A DNA stretch of 64,000 nucleotides, taken from the IMG/VR virus record IMGVR_UViG_3300032053_000045, positions 1-64,000 of that record; one strand, written 5' to 3'. Source of the stretch: a virus. This document shows, piece by piece, positions 46,844 to 56,086 of this stretch. The notes beneath the pieces were generated by a model. That model was given only the letters and a program-made list of their open reading frames with translations, had not been told where the DNA came from and searched no databases. How positions within the stretch are numbered: the first letter of the stretch is position 1; the number at the start of each line of letters is the position of its first letter. The position numbers were made by a program, and so were the translations under genes.

Positions 46844-47599
46844 ATGAATTATAAACTACCTAAAAGAATACCTCGAATTTATAAGTTTCCCAAGTCTCTT
46901 GGGTATGTAGCTCCTCCGTATTCATATCAACAATCTGAGCCTTTATATGTCCCGTTTTACAATAGGCTCAGTAGATTATTTGATCGACAGAGAATCGACT
47001 TAGAGAATAGTGGGACTGTAAATAAACTTCTTAACAAGAAAATAATAGAGGCTGATTATATAAAGAATTACCTAGATAATAACTCGAACATTTTCCTAAA
47101 AGACACTTATAAAGCTCTTAAGAACTACTACTTGAAACAATATAATTTAACTCGGGAAATTCTTCAAGAAGAAATTGTTCCTGATTTGAATAGAAAACAA
47201 AAACTATATATTAAGAAAATATCTCAGGGAATAAATGATCACACAAAAGATAGAGTGACGAGTTTAATCCAGAGATTGATTAGAGAGCAGACTCCCTCTA
47301 ATAAAGCAAAAATTGAAATCGAATCTCTTTTTAACGATATGGGGCAATATAGATCAGAAAGAATAAGCCGAACAGAATTAACTAAAGCAGACAATGAAAG
47401 CAAATTCGATATTGCGAAAGAGAACAATAACACAAAGAAAAAATGGATTTTAAGTGAGATATGTAAAACAAAACATTGTAGAGTTTGCAGAGAGAATAGT
47501 AATATTGGTTGGATAAAAATTAATGAGAGATTTTCGTCTGGCAATCTATATCCACCACCGCATCCTAATTGCTCATGCGGAATAATTTTTAAAGGATGA
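46844..47599 (+). CDS. MuF-like head morphogenesis protein
   Basis: A 251-residue protein. The C-terminal third has the Phage_Mu_F pattern: RSERISRTELTKADNESKFD, KKKWILSEICKTKHCRVCRE and YPPPHPNCSCGIIF. These include the cysteines and the final HPNC-C thought to bind metal. The N-terminal half is helical. MuF-like proteins bind the portal and are present in few copies in the capsid. The start ATG has no good ribosome site. Confidence 0.85.
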   Translation: MNYKLPKRIPRIYKFPKSLGYVAPPYSYQQSEPLYVPFYNRLSRLFDRQRIDLENSGTVNKLLNKKIIEADYIKNYLDNNSNIFLKDTYKALKNYYLKQYNLTREILQEEIVPDLNRKQKLYIKKISQGINDHTKDRVTSLIQRLIREQTPSNKAKIEIESLFNDMGQYRSERISRTELTKADNESKFDIAKENNNTKKKWILSEICKTKHCRVCRENSNIGWIKINERFSSGNLYPPPHPNCSCGIIFKG

Positions 47600-47612
47600 A
47601 ATAGGAAAAAAT

Positions 47613-48287
47613 ATGGCAGAAAATATAAATTCAACACATTATACATCATATTCTCTTGTAGCCGATTTTTTAAAAGGATTTAATCTGGGTAACATTGTCT
47701 CTCAAGATAATGTTAATGATACTCTATTGTCTTTTTGCGACTCCTATTTTGATTCCAATTGTTTTCGAGATTTTAAACTTCACAGTGGAGTTGTTGAATT
47801 TCATCATGGGTCAGGAAAAGATAATATTAATACTTATTTCTTTCCCATCGTAAGAATTAGTCGTATGGTTATGTATAATCAACTTTTACAAGCAATGAGA
47901 GTATTTTTAGACTCTGAATTAATTGTACATCCCCAGAGAGGAGAAATATTTCTTCCTCCAATTTATCCAGCATTTTTGGCGGATAAACCATTCGCGGCAA
48001 TTTTGGGAAATATTTTTATTCCGGGTAGATATAATATTGAGGTCGATTATGATTATGGTTATGATCCTACTCCTCCTGATATTCAAATGGCAGCAACCAA
48101 ATGGGTGTCAATACAATTACTACAGAAACATGGGGCATTTATGACAGGCGGCACTTCTAGCAGAAGCATTGATGGATATTCTGAAAGCTATGGGAAAATA
48201 CCATATGATGGACTTATTTCGATGTGGATGAAAGAAATAGATGGAGTTGTGGCCAGGAACGCCAAAGTTTACGGACGAGCAATTTAG
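47613..48287 (+). CDS. Head-tail connector (adaptor)-like protein
   Basis: A 224-residue protein between the MuF-like gene and the long motif-bearing gene. IPGRYNIEVDYDYGYDPTPP and DIQMAATKWVSIQLLQKHGA fit the usual connector pattern, with a beta part followed by a helix beginning P-x-x-I-x-x-A. Its position agrees. The assignment is by pattern and order only. AATAGGAAAAAAT precedes the ATG. Confidence 0.6.
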   Translation: MAENINSTHYTSYSLVADFLKGFNLGNIVSQDNVNDTLLSFCDSYFDSNCFRDFKLHSGVVEFHHGSGKDNINTYFFPIVRISRMVMYNQLLQAMRVFLDSELIVHPQRGEIFLPPIYPAFLADKPFAAILGNIFIPGRYNIEVDYDYGYDPTPPDIQMAATKWVSIQLLQKHGAFMTGGTSSRSIDGYSESYGKIPYDGLISMWMKEIDGVVARNAKVYGRAI

Positions 48288-51200
48288 ATGACTAAATTGC
48301 CAAAACAATCTCGTCATCAAAGAATCTCTAAATTAGGAAAACCATTCCAAGCAGGAAGTGGAGAAAAGCTTTTAAAAGAGAATGATTATCTATATCATGC
48401 AACTTATAGACCACTTTTAAACAAAATTAAAAAAGAAGGATTACAAGGTGGAAAAAGAAAAAATTATGAAGATTCCGCGACAAATAAAGTGTATTTAGAT
48501 AAAACTCCGGAGGGAGCAGAGTCGTATGCAGAAACTTCCGACACCATTCCTGAAGAATGGCTTGATCAAATAGTAATTTTGAAGATACCTAAAAATAAGT
48601 TAAATAAAAAATTACTTAATGTAGATAAAAATGTATTGCAAACTGATGACGAAGAGGCACAAACATTTGAATATAGTGATACAATTTCTCCTCAATTATT
48701 AAGTGAGTACAAAAAAGATAGTGAAAAAATGAATTTAAATAAATCATATAAAATACCTTCTTCAATTGAAAAAAGTAGTAAACTAAGTAATACCATACTT
48801 CCATTTCCCCGGATGATTATGCAACCTCCAAAAGAGGGGGCCGTCGATCCTATAATGAAATTACCTAATGGGAGACAGATTACAATTAAACTACCTAAAG
48901 AAAAAAGACAAAATTTATCTTCTGAGAAATCTCTACCTAAAGCTCTGAGCTCGAAACCTGTGAAAGTTAATAAACTTCCTTTGCAGGGAGAGATTATTTC
49001 TAAATCATTGCTTCCGAAAATTATTAAACCTTCAACCACGAAAGCGTGGACTGGTAAAAAATCTCCTACAGGAGCAAAAAAAATGCCAGGAATATCTCGT
49101 TCTGGGAAAGTTTCTGGAGCCACAGGAACGGGAATTCCTAAAGGTACAAGTGCCCCATCTAAAACTGGTCAAACAGGTAGTGGAGAAAGAGCGGGACACA
49201 AATATGTTAAACGTGAAGGCACTCCTGGAGCTTATAAATATTGGTATAGGCTACCTAATGGAAAACTTGGAACTAAAAAACAATTAAATGAAGCGGTCAA
49301 ACAAAAAGAATCAGCTGGGGTAAAAGGTGTAAAGCCAGTTGAAACAGTAAAGAAAAAACCAATCGAGAAGCCTTCTAAACTTCCCAGTGGTAAAAAAGAA
49401 GTTTCTAAATTACCTAAGGCTAAAGAAGTAACTCCTAAAATTGAAACTAAAGAAGTTGTTCCAGAAGCATATAATAAAATTTTTCCAACTGTCCCAAAAG
49501 AACAAAAAGCCGGGATGTTTTCCAAGGTCAAAGACGTTTTAGGTAACATCGCCGGAAAAATTAAAGATTTTGTTAATTCGACAGCTGGTAAAAGAAGTGA
49601 AGAACAAGAAGACGCACTTACAAAAGAAGTTCAAAGACTTTATGACATGTTATATATGATGTCTACTCTTGATAAATTTATGGTCGAAACAAAAGCTGGT
49701 AAAAAAATCGCTAAAGAATTCAAATTTAGTAAAGAGAAAATTGATTCGATGAATTCTATTACTGATTTAGACAATTTAATGAATGAGGCAAAAGATCCTG
49801 AAAAACCTCAGGCGGAACAAGTGGTTCATAAAATTCAAAAAAGAATTAATTTCCTATCGAAATTAGAGGCTGATCAACAGGATGAAGAAAGCAAGAAGAA
49901 GTTCCAAAAAGATGTAGAAATTGTTTCTGATCCTAAAAATAGAGTTTCTGCCTCTACGATAAAGAAAGTTCAAATAAGCCCTTCTGCGAAAATTAAATCA
50001 GAGGTTAATAAGGCATCTAGTGATTATTTATTAAAATTAGTAAATAAAAAAAGAACTGTTCCGTTTAAAACAGCTGATGATTATTTTAATCATAATAAAA
50101 AATTAATTGAGTCTACTTTAAAGAAAACCTCAGATATTTCAAAAGGTTATGTAATCGATCCGAAAACTGGAATCGTTACTTTCTCTGATAATAAAAAAGC
50201 TGAAGAAGCAGCAAAGCAGTTAAGGAAATATAAAACTGTTATTTTTAGAGATTCAGAAGATCCCAAAACACTCAAAAAACAAATAGTATTTTCTAAAGTT
50301 GGGGATGAGAGTATATTATCCCCCATGAATTCTTCTTATTTGGATGCAGCTCAAGCGATAGCAAATAAGTCAAAAAATGGGTCATCGACAGCGTGGGTTC
50401 CGTTAGGATTTGATGGTAAAACTTTTACACTCAAACCATCTGACGGAAGTGAAGACGCGGAAACTTCTTCATTGACATTTGCTATGCCGGGTGTTGGAAA
50501 ATCTGTAAATATTAGAGGAACTACATTAGCTTCATTGATGGGCAATCCGGAAGGCACATACAAAGCTGTAATAGTTGATCCGTCAAGCAGTATATTTACA
50601 GAATTGGATAAAAATGATAGTGAATTAACTCCAGAAGAACGGACAACAAAAGCTACATTACAACATTATACTGACAAAGGTCTTCTAACTATTATAACGC
50701 CAAAAAGTGTAACTGGTAAAGATGAATTAGGTGATGATAATTCACGACAATTTATGGAAGCGGTGTTAGATAAAATAAACAAGGATAGGACACTACAAAC
50801 TGCAAGAAGAACATCTCAAAATTTGGATAATCTTGCATCCAGTTCTAATGTTGAACCTACTGTACATTATCAAATAGATGAGTTAAATAAAATGGCTCTG
50901 TTGAATATTCCTAAGGATTTAAAAGAAAAATTTGGGGCGTCATTATCTGCTGGTATTAACGACACAGCAAGAAAAGGAAAAATGATTTTTCATGGCTATG
51001 GCCAATCACCAGAAGGATTATCGGATTCAATAAAAGGCGCTAATTGGAAACGAATTGAAAGTATGGGGAGGGCGAATGACAGAGTAATAGCATCAACTTT
51101 TAAAATAAAAGGCGGTCCGGAAATGATTCGTAGAACCCCTGAGAATGGAATTATTAGTATTGACAGAGGAACTGGCGGCACCGAATATTTTCAAAAACCA

Positions 51201-51308
51201 GTTGGTGGATCCGCTGTAGAGGGGGCAATGGCTCAAACTCCTGTGAGTACCAAGTCATCTCTGCCTAAAGCAAAAATCAACAAGGTTCCTAAACAGGCGA
51301 AAACTTAA
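48288..51308 (+). CDS. Motif-bearing protein with ART-like start and HerA/FtsK-like ATPase end, 1006 aa
   Basis: It opens directly with the shared motif, KQSRHQRISKLGKPFQAGSG (6-25). An ADP-ribosyltransferase-like start follows (YLYHATYRPLLNKIKKEGLQ, about 34-53, then KVYLDKTPEGA). A long Lys/Pro-rich linker has several LPK units and HKYVKREGTPGAYKYWYRLP (about 304-323). After helices (390-640) comes a P-loop domain: AMPGVGKS (732-739) as Walker A, YKAVIVDPSSSIF as Walker B-like strand, and GKMIFHGYGQSPEGLSDSIK. This order resembles VirD4/HerA/FtsK-group ATPases. It begins at the base after the connector stop. Enzyme activity is inferred. Confidence 0.7.
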   Translation: MTKLPKQSRHQRISKLGKPFQAGSGEKLLKENDYLYHATYRPLLNKIKKEGLQGGKRKNYEDSATNKVYLDKTPEGAESYAETSDTIPEEWLDQIVILKIPKNKLNKKLLNVDKNVLQTDDEEAQTFEYSDTISPQLLSEYKKDSEKMNLNKSYKIPSSIEKSSKLSNTILPFPRMIMQPPKEGAVDPIMKLPNGRQITIKLPKEKRQNLSSEKSLPKALSSKPVKVNKLPLQGEIISKSLLPKIIKPSTTKAWTGKKSPTGAKKMPGISRSGKVSGATGTGIPKGTSAPSKTGQTGSGERAGHKYVKREGTPGAYKYWYRLPNGKLGTKKQLNEAVKQKESAGVKGVKPVETVKKKPIEKPSKLPSGKKEVSKLPKAKEVTPKIETKEVVPEAYNKIFPTVPKEQKAGMFSKVKDVLGNIAGKIKDFVNSTAGKRSEEQEDALTKEVQRLYDMLYMMSTLDKFMVETKAGKKIAKEFKFSKEKIDSMNSITDLDNLMNEAKDPEKPQAEQVVHKIQKRINFLSKLEADQQDEESKKKFQKDVEIVSDPKNRVSASTIKKVQISPSAKIKSEVNKASSDYLLKLVNKKRTVPFKTADDYFNHNKKLIESTLKKTSDISKGYVIDPKTGIVTFSDNKKAEEAAKQLRKYKTVIFRDSEDPKTLKKQIVFSKVGDESILSPMNSSYLDAAQAIANKSKNGSSTAWVPLGFDGKTFTLKPSDGSEDAETSSLTFAMPGVGKSVNIRGTTLASLMGNPEGTYKAVIVDPSSSIFTELDKNDSELTPEERTTKATLQHYTDKGLLTIITPKSVTGKDELGDDNSRQFMEAVLDKINKDRTLQTARRTSQNLDNLASSSNVEPTVHYQIDELNKMALLNIPKDLKEKFGASLSAGINDTARKGKMIFHGYGQSPEGLSDSIKGANWKRIESMGRANDRVIASTFKIKGGPEMIRRTPENGIISIDRGTGGTEYFQKPVGGSAVEGAMAQTPVSTKSSLPKAKINKVPKQAKT

Positions 51309-51311
51309 AAC

Positions 51312-52115
51312 ATGACAACGCCAGGACAACAAGCTTTTGGTGGAAGAATTAATGTCGTTGCTAATCAGCTCGAACGAGGCGGGATGCCGGCCGTTGTTTA
51401 TGCTCCGACAAAATGTGAACTTGCTATTTATCCGGTTGTCGACGAAGTTCATCAGTTAATTCCTCGAACTTATAGCACTGATGATTACTGTACTTTGACT
51501 GGTGAAGAATCAATAATTGGTGCAACAACGGATTGGACAGCCCCTGACACAAAAATAAAATTAAGAAGTGTGACAGTGAAAAATGTTGATAAAACAATAA
51601 CATATATTGAGAGCTCAACCGGTGATTATACAGTTGATTATGAGGCTGGAGAGATTATTAGAAATGATGTAAGTAGAATTCCCGTAGGAAGTAGTATTAG
51701 TGTATCATATAGATGGCAAGAACCTTGTTTAAATCCCGAAACTGGAGCTCCAAGACCGGATTGTCCAATTTGTGGAGGGAATGGAGTTATATATACTTTG
51801 GCCGCTAACATTATAGGGTTGTTTCATATACCAAATTATGACAGTCAATTAGCTAAAGTTGGTTATTTTGAAATAGGAGATGCCTTTTTCACGACATCAT
51901 CTACTTATAATTTTGGGGCCGGTGGAGATGGAACTGGAAATTTATATACAAGAGATATTTTGGTCATCAATGATGGAACAATTGACCAAGTATGGAGAGT
52001 TTTAGCAAAGCCCAACACAATACAATTGGCCGGAGAATATCTTGCTAAAAAACTTCATATAAGAAAAATCAAAGAGGGTGAAACTATTACTGATTTGATT
52101 CAAGGTTCTACATAA
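51312..52115 (+). CDS. Head-closure/neck-like structural protein
   Basis: A 267-residue beta-rich protein (IYPVVDEVHQLIPRTYSTDD; YIESSTGDYTVDYEAGEIIR) with a small zinc-like CPICGGNG (about 155-162), common in head-tail joining proteins of large phages. Order between connector and HK97-gp10-like gene supports a neck role. Exact equivalent uncertain. The stop overlaps the next ATG (TAATG). Confidence 0.6.
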   Translation: MTTPGQQAFGGRINVVANQLERGGMPAVVYAPTKCELAIYPVVDEVHQLIPRTYSTDDYCTLTGEESIIGATTDWTAPDTKIKLRSVTVKNVDKTITYIESSTGDYTVDYEAGEIIRNDVSRIPVGSSISVSYRWQEPCLNPETGAPRPDCPICGGNGVIYTLAANIIGLFHIPNYDSQLAKVGYFEIGDAFFTTSSTYNFGAGGDGTGNLYTRDILVINDGTIDQVWRVLAKPNTIQLAGEYLAKKLHIRKIKEGETITDLIQGST

Positions 52116-52651
52116 TGCCAATTTTAAAAAAAGACGCTTTGTGGTTTAGATTTAACAAATTAACTCATGAAGAAAGAAGAAAGTTAAGTAGAGTTGTTGA
52201 GGATGGAGCAAAAGATATGGTAAAATCAGTTCAAAACATGATAACTGATGTTGGAATTAAAACCAGGACTGGTAATTTAAAAAAAGCCGTTAAATATCAA
52301 ATGACAAGCATGCTTCATGCAAAAATATATGTTGACGCCAAAGAGGCTCCTTATGCAGAATATTTAGAAGAGGGATATTCTCCATTTGATCTCAAAAGTG
52401 GACTTTTCAATAGTCCTAAGGCAAAAACTTCTAAAAAAGGAAATAGATATATTCGTGTTCCAATTGGCGGAAAAATTGTTACACTTTCAGAAAGTAAACA
52501 ATATACAAAAGCTGGAAAAATAAGTAAAAGATTCCCAAGCTCATGGAGACATCCAGGATATACAGGAAAATTATTTTTTAAACAGGGTATCGAAGAAATA
52601 GAACCACACATCGTTTCGAGAATAGAAGATTTCATGAAGGAGAAAACTTAA
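52115..52651 (+). CDS. HK97 gp10-like tail/neck component
   Basis: A 178-residue protein with the family landmarks: a helix EDGAKDMVKSVQNMI, KTRTGNLKKAVKYQM (R-T-G-x-L) and APYAEYLEEGYSP (Y-A-x-x-x-E-x-G), ending in helix LFFKQGIEEIEPHIVSRIED. These proteins join the neck to the tail. Overlapping starts on both sides. Confidence 0.78.
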   Translation: MPILKKDALWFRFNKLTHEERRKLSRVVEDGAKDMVKSVQNMITDVGIKTRTGNLKKAVKYQMTSMLHAKIYVDAKEAPYAEYLEEGYSPFDLKSGLFNSPKAKTSKKGNRYIRVPIGGKIVTLSESKQYTKAGKISKRFPSSWRHPGYTGKLFFKQGIEEIEPHIVSRIEDFMKEKT

Positions 52652-53190
52652 TGGCACTGACAGACGTTAAAGCAATTTTATATAAAGTAATGAATGATGA
52701 ATTTGCAAAGAGAAATTTGGACATTAAAGTAACCAGAGCTTATCCAAAAGTCGTTGAACAGGTCCAGCAAAAACCAGTTATTTCAATTGCGAGGGTTAGT
52801 GGAGCAGAAGAAATAATGATGGTCGCAGATTTGATTTCAAATGCTGTTCTTAATGATTCTTATTCAGAGACTCTTGGGTATCTTAATCAAGAAATTTATG
52901 AATTAAGCATCTGGACAACAATATCAGAAATGCGTGATGACTTGATGATCCTTTTAAGACAAATTTTATTTGAAAATAGACTGTTATTTAATTCTTATGG
53001 TTTTCAAAAAATGGTATTAGTTGGATGTACCGATGAAGAACTTGATGTATCAAAAATTCCATTAACAATTTATCGAGGAGTTTTGAGATTTTTGATCATG
53101 AGTAAAGTTAGAGTTGTAAACTTAGATCAGTTAGTAGAGCAGATATTGCCAAATCTTTTGCTATACAGTCAGACGACAGAGCCAGAATAG
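52651..53190 (+). CDS. Tail terminator-like protein
   Basis: A 179-residue protein. An early helix DVKAILYKVMNDEFAKRNLD, then strands and YELSIWTTISEMRDDLMILL, the usual pattern of tail terminator proteins (R-x-E/D-L helix after a beta strand). Order directly after the gp10-like gene and before the sheath supports this. ATG overlaps the previous TAA. Confidence 0.65.
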   Translation: MALTDVKAILYKVMNDEFAKRNLDIKVTRAYPKVVEQVQQKPVISIARVSGAEEIMMVADLISNAVLNDSYSETLGYLNQEIYELSIWTTISEMRDDLMILLRQILFENRLLFNSYGFQKMVLVGCTDEELDVSKIPLTIYRGVLRFLIMSKVRVVNLDQLVEQILPNLLLYSQTTEPE

Positions 53191-53210
53191 ATTTGTAAGG
53201 AGGTTAAATA

Positions 53211-53468
53211 ATGAGCGAGAACACACAAGAAAAGAAAATAGTTGATAAAGATATGCCCAATGAAGAAATAAAAATTAAAGATAAGAAGCATGAAGAGGTA
53301 AAACAACCTGTATCAAAAATGAATTTTGCTGAATATAAACTTAATTTAAAGCCAGAATTATCGGCAGCACTAAAAGTATACGCCGATGTTAAGCATGATA
53401 TGGAAGAAAAAACAAAAGAAGAATGGGATAGTTTATTTGACAAAATGCAAAATAGAAAAATTGGATAA
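53211..53468 (+). CDS. Small charged protein before the sheath, 85 aa
   Basis: AAGGAGG site. Lys/Glu-rich and helical (EEIKIKDKKHEEVKQPVSKM; KVYADVKHDMEEKTKEEWDS). No family recognised. It lies 22 bases before the sheath gene and is likely co-expressed with it. Confidence 0.55.
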   Translation: MSENTQEKKIVDKDMPNEEIKIKDKKHEEVKQPVSKMNFAEYKLNLKPELSAALKVYADVKHDMEEKTKEEWDSLFDKMQNRKIG

Positions 53469-53490
53469 ATAAAAATTAAGGAGGAACAAA

Positions 53491-54888
53491 ATGGTTACTT
53501 TTCAAGGACGCAGTTATAAGCAACCAGGGTCGTACTCATACACCGACCCCACAGCATTGGTCGGAGTTGGTTTAGGAACAGGTGGAGTAGTTGCTATCAT
53601 AGGTACTGCAACTGGTGGACGGCCAGGTCAAGTTACTTTATTTTCGGATCCAGTTTCTGCAAAAAATGCATATAGGGGTGGAAATTTAATAAACGCCGCA
53701 AATTATGCTTGGGCAGCTGGAGCAAATTTAATTTATTTAACACGCCCAGGAAATCCTCTTCAAGCATCATTGTTACTTAATGCTACCGGCCCTGCAGCTT
53801 GTATCACTGCCACTTCAATTGATTATGGTTCTTGGTGTAATAGTATTCAAACAAAAGTAGAAAATGCTACATCTGGTCCAACGAATTGCAAAATTACGGT
53901 TCAATATTATAATACATCAACTGGACAAACAACGACTGAAGTTGCTGATGAAATGGCTACTGGCACTGCTATTATAGCGTATTGGGCGGCTAATTATCCT
54001 CAAGGATTAGTTGCATTTACAGGAGGAGTAGCTGTTGCGAATCGTCCATTGAATATTGTATTTACTCCATTAGCGAGTGGAACCGATGATTTAACCCCGT
54101 TAGCGGCAGCATGGCAAACGGCAATTGATTTTTATAATAAATATGAAGTTAATCTTATGCATCCTGCCGGTTGTGAGGACGCTGTGACTCAAGCCTATTT
54201 GTTAGCACATTGTATTACAAATTCAAATAATAGAAAAGAAAGAATTTGTATTGTCGGAGGTCCGGCTTCTGAAACAGCAACTCAATCAACGACAAGAGCC
54301 GTTAATCTTAATAGTAGCAGAGCCGTATTTGTTGCCCCGGGAACTGACAGCGAATCCGGAACAATGACAGCAGCCAGAATTACTGGTATGCTTGCTGGAG
54401 TTGATGTTGCTACAGCGTTAACACATCAAACAATTCAAGCGTCTACTGTTGCTGTAAAATATACAGACACGGAAAAAGATAGTTTAATAACACTTGGTGT
54501 TTGTGCAATTGAAGAAGTTCCACAGGGAAAAAGAGTTTTAAGATCAATTACTACAGCCCAAGATTTATCTACGACTCAAGAAAATCCGTTCAAAGAAATT
54601 TCAATTCAAAGAATTGCCGATTATGTTAATTACAATATGAGAACCAATTTAGAAACTGCATTTGTCGGGAAAAAGGGAGTCACGGGAATTGAGGCCTCAA
54701 TAAATGCTTCAACGACTTCTATTTTGGTAAGACTAAGAGAAGCAGAAATTATTCAAGGATTTAGAAATGTTAATGTTAAAAGAGATACAAGTAATCCACA
54801 AATAGTTTATGTGAGTTATGAAGTTGCCCCTATCAGCCCGATCAATTTCATTCTAATTACTACCCGGCTAGTTCCCATAATTGCATAA
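53491..54888 (+). CDS. Contractile tail sheath protein
   Basis: A 465-residue protein. The N-terminus QGRSYKQPGSYSYTDPTALV has the P-G-x-Y-x-x-x-D pattern. VAIIGTATGGRPGQVTLFSD and AYRGGNLINAANYAWAAGAN are typical of sheath domains. The C-terminus is VYVSYEVAPISPINFILITT, the strand-forming end that links subunits. It shows a contractile tail. AAGGAGGAACAAA precedes the ATG. Length is normal. Confidence 0.92.
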   Translation: MVTFQGRSYKQPGSYSYTDPTALVGVGLGTGGVVAIIGTATGGRPGQVTLFSDPVSAKNAYRGGNLINAANYAWAAGANLIYLTRPGNPLQASLLLNATGPAACITATSIDYGSWCNSIQTKVENATSGPTNCKITVQYYNTSTGQTTTEVADEMATGTAIIAYWAANYPQGLVAFTGGVAVANRPLNIVFTPLASGTDDLTPLAAAWQTAIDFYNKYEVNLMHPAGCEDAVTQAYLLAHCITNSNNRKERICIVGGPASETATQSTTRAVNLNSSRAVFVAPGTDSESGTMTAARITGMLAGVDVATALTHQTIQASTVAVKYTDTEKDSLITLGVCAIEEVPQGKRVLRSITTAQDLSTTQENPFKEISIQRIADYVNYNMRTNLETAFVGKKGVTGIEASINASTTSILVRLREAEIIQGFRNVNVKRDTSNPQIVYVSYEVAPISPINFILITTRLVPIIA

Positions 54889-54916
54889 AAAATATTAATA
54901 AAGGGAGGGGAAATTA

Positions 54917-55489
54917 ATGGTTGTTTCATTTGACCCAACTTGGACTTCAGTAACAGCAGAAATAGACTTTTTAGGTCAATCAGTTGGCGAACTGCAAGAT
55001 TTTACGGTCGATGAACAGTTCAATGTTCAAAGAATGATTGCAATTGGATCGCCAGTTGATATAAAACATGTTCCTGGAATCTATCAAGCAAACATCACAT
55101 CTCGAAGAGCATTTCTTGACATGAATATTTTATTCTCCGCAATGACAACTCTTGATGCGTCACAGATTCCTGCATCAGGGTTAGTTACTTCAACAGGGAC
55201 CAGTTCTACTGTTGATATCGATGCTTTAAAAGCTGCAATACAAAATACAACTCTTGCCACCGGAATGGTTATAGCTTCATTAGATTTTGACATTGTATTA
55301 TATGAAAAATTGCTGGATCCTACAACGAAAGTCGCCACAAAATCTCATAAATATACATTCAATAGTTGTACCGTTGGAAGCAGAAATATGACAATGTCTT
55401 CTGGCAATATAATCTTAATGGAAAATGTCACAATACTCGCAAGGTCAAGAAGTATGGGTTCTGGAATATCCGGTGAAGGAGTTTTATAG
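54917..55489 (+). CDS. Tail tube protein, copy 1
   Basis: A 190-residue beta-barrel-like protein directly after the sheath. VTAEIDFLGQSVGELQDFTV, GIYQANITSRRAFLDMNILF and the end FNSCTVGSRNMTMSSGNIIL recur in the two following proteins. AGGGAGGGG site. The best candidate for the main tube subunit by position. Confidence 0.8.
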   Translation: MVVSFDPTWTSVTAEIDFLGQSVGELQDFTVDEQFNVQRMIAIGSPVDIKHVPGIYQANITSRRAFLDMNILFSAMTTLDASQIPASGLVTSTGTSSTVDIDALKAAIQNTTLATGMVIASLDFDIVLYEKLLDPTTKVATKSHKYTFNSCTVGSRNMTMSSGNIILMENVTILARSRSMGSGISGEGVL

Positions 55490-55495
55490 TAACAA

Positions 55496-56086
55496 ATGGT
55501 CAATGAAGTTTCACAATTTATAACGTCAACAACAGTAAACATACTGTTTGATGATTATATAATAGGGGAGCTACAAAACTTTTCAGCATCAGAAGACTTT
55601 GGTGTTGCAGAGGTTTACGGTGTGGGCTCCCCTATTCCAAACTTCATGCCAGGAAATTATTCGGGAAATATAACGGCTCGAAAAGGGTTTATTGATCCAA
55701 ATGCTTTTTTTACAAAATTTCATCCATTTGGAAACAAAATAGAGACGAATAACATTCCAAGTATTAATTCTTTAGTCAATGGGTTTGCTAACTTCCTTAG
55801 AAGTCCAAACACGATTGGGACCATCAATGATGCGATAGTAAATTATGCCATAAGGAATCCAATATCTTCTTCACTTGTTTTTCCTGCAGATAATGAGAGA
55901 AAAACATCAATGATATTCTTTGATATCAAGCTTGCTTATAACGGAATGTCTCCCTCTGGTGGAGTCGAACAAAAAATTATCAATATATACAAAGATTGCA
56001 TAATTACCAGCAGGAAAATAATAGTTGACACCACCAATATAATTATAATGGAAGATATTACTATTAAATTTAGGCAGAGGATATAG
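55496..56086 (+). CDS. Tail tube-like protein, copy 2
   Basis: A 196-residue paralog of copy 1: VNILFDDYIIGELQNFSASE, GNYSGNITARKGFIDPNAFF and YKDCIITSRKIIVDTTNIII. It contains an extra 40-residue middle. It starts 6 bases after copy 1. It may cap or initiate the tube. Confidence 0.72.
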   Translation: MVNEVSQFITSTTVNILFDDYIIGELQNFSASEDFGVAEVYGVGSPIPNFMPGNYSGNITARKGFIDPNAFFTKFHPFGNKIETNNIPSINSLVNGFANFLRSPNTIGTINDAIVNYAIRNPISSSLVFPADNERKTSMIFFDIKLAYNGMSPSGGVEQKIINIYKDCIITSRKIIVDTTNIIIMEDITIKFRQRI

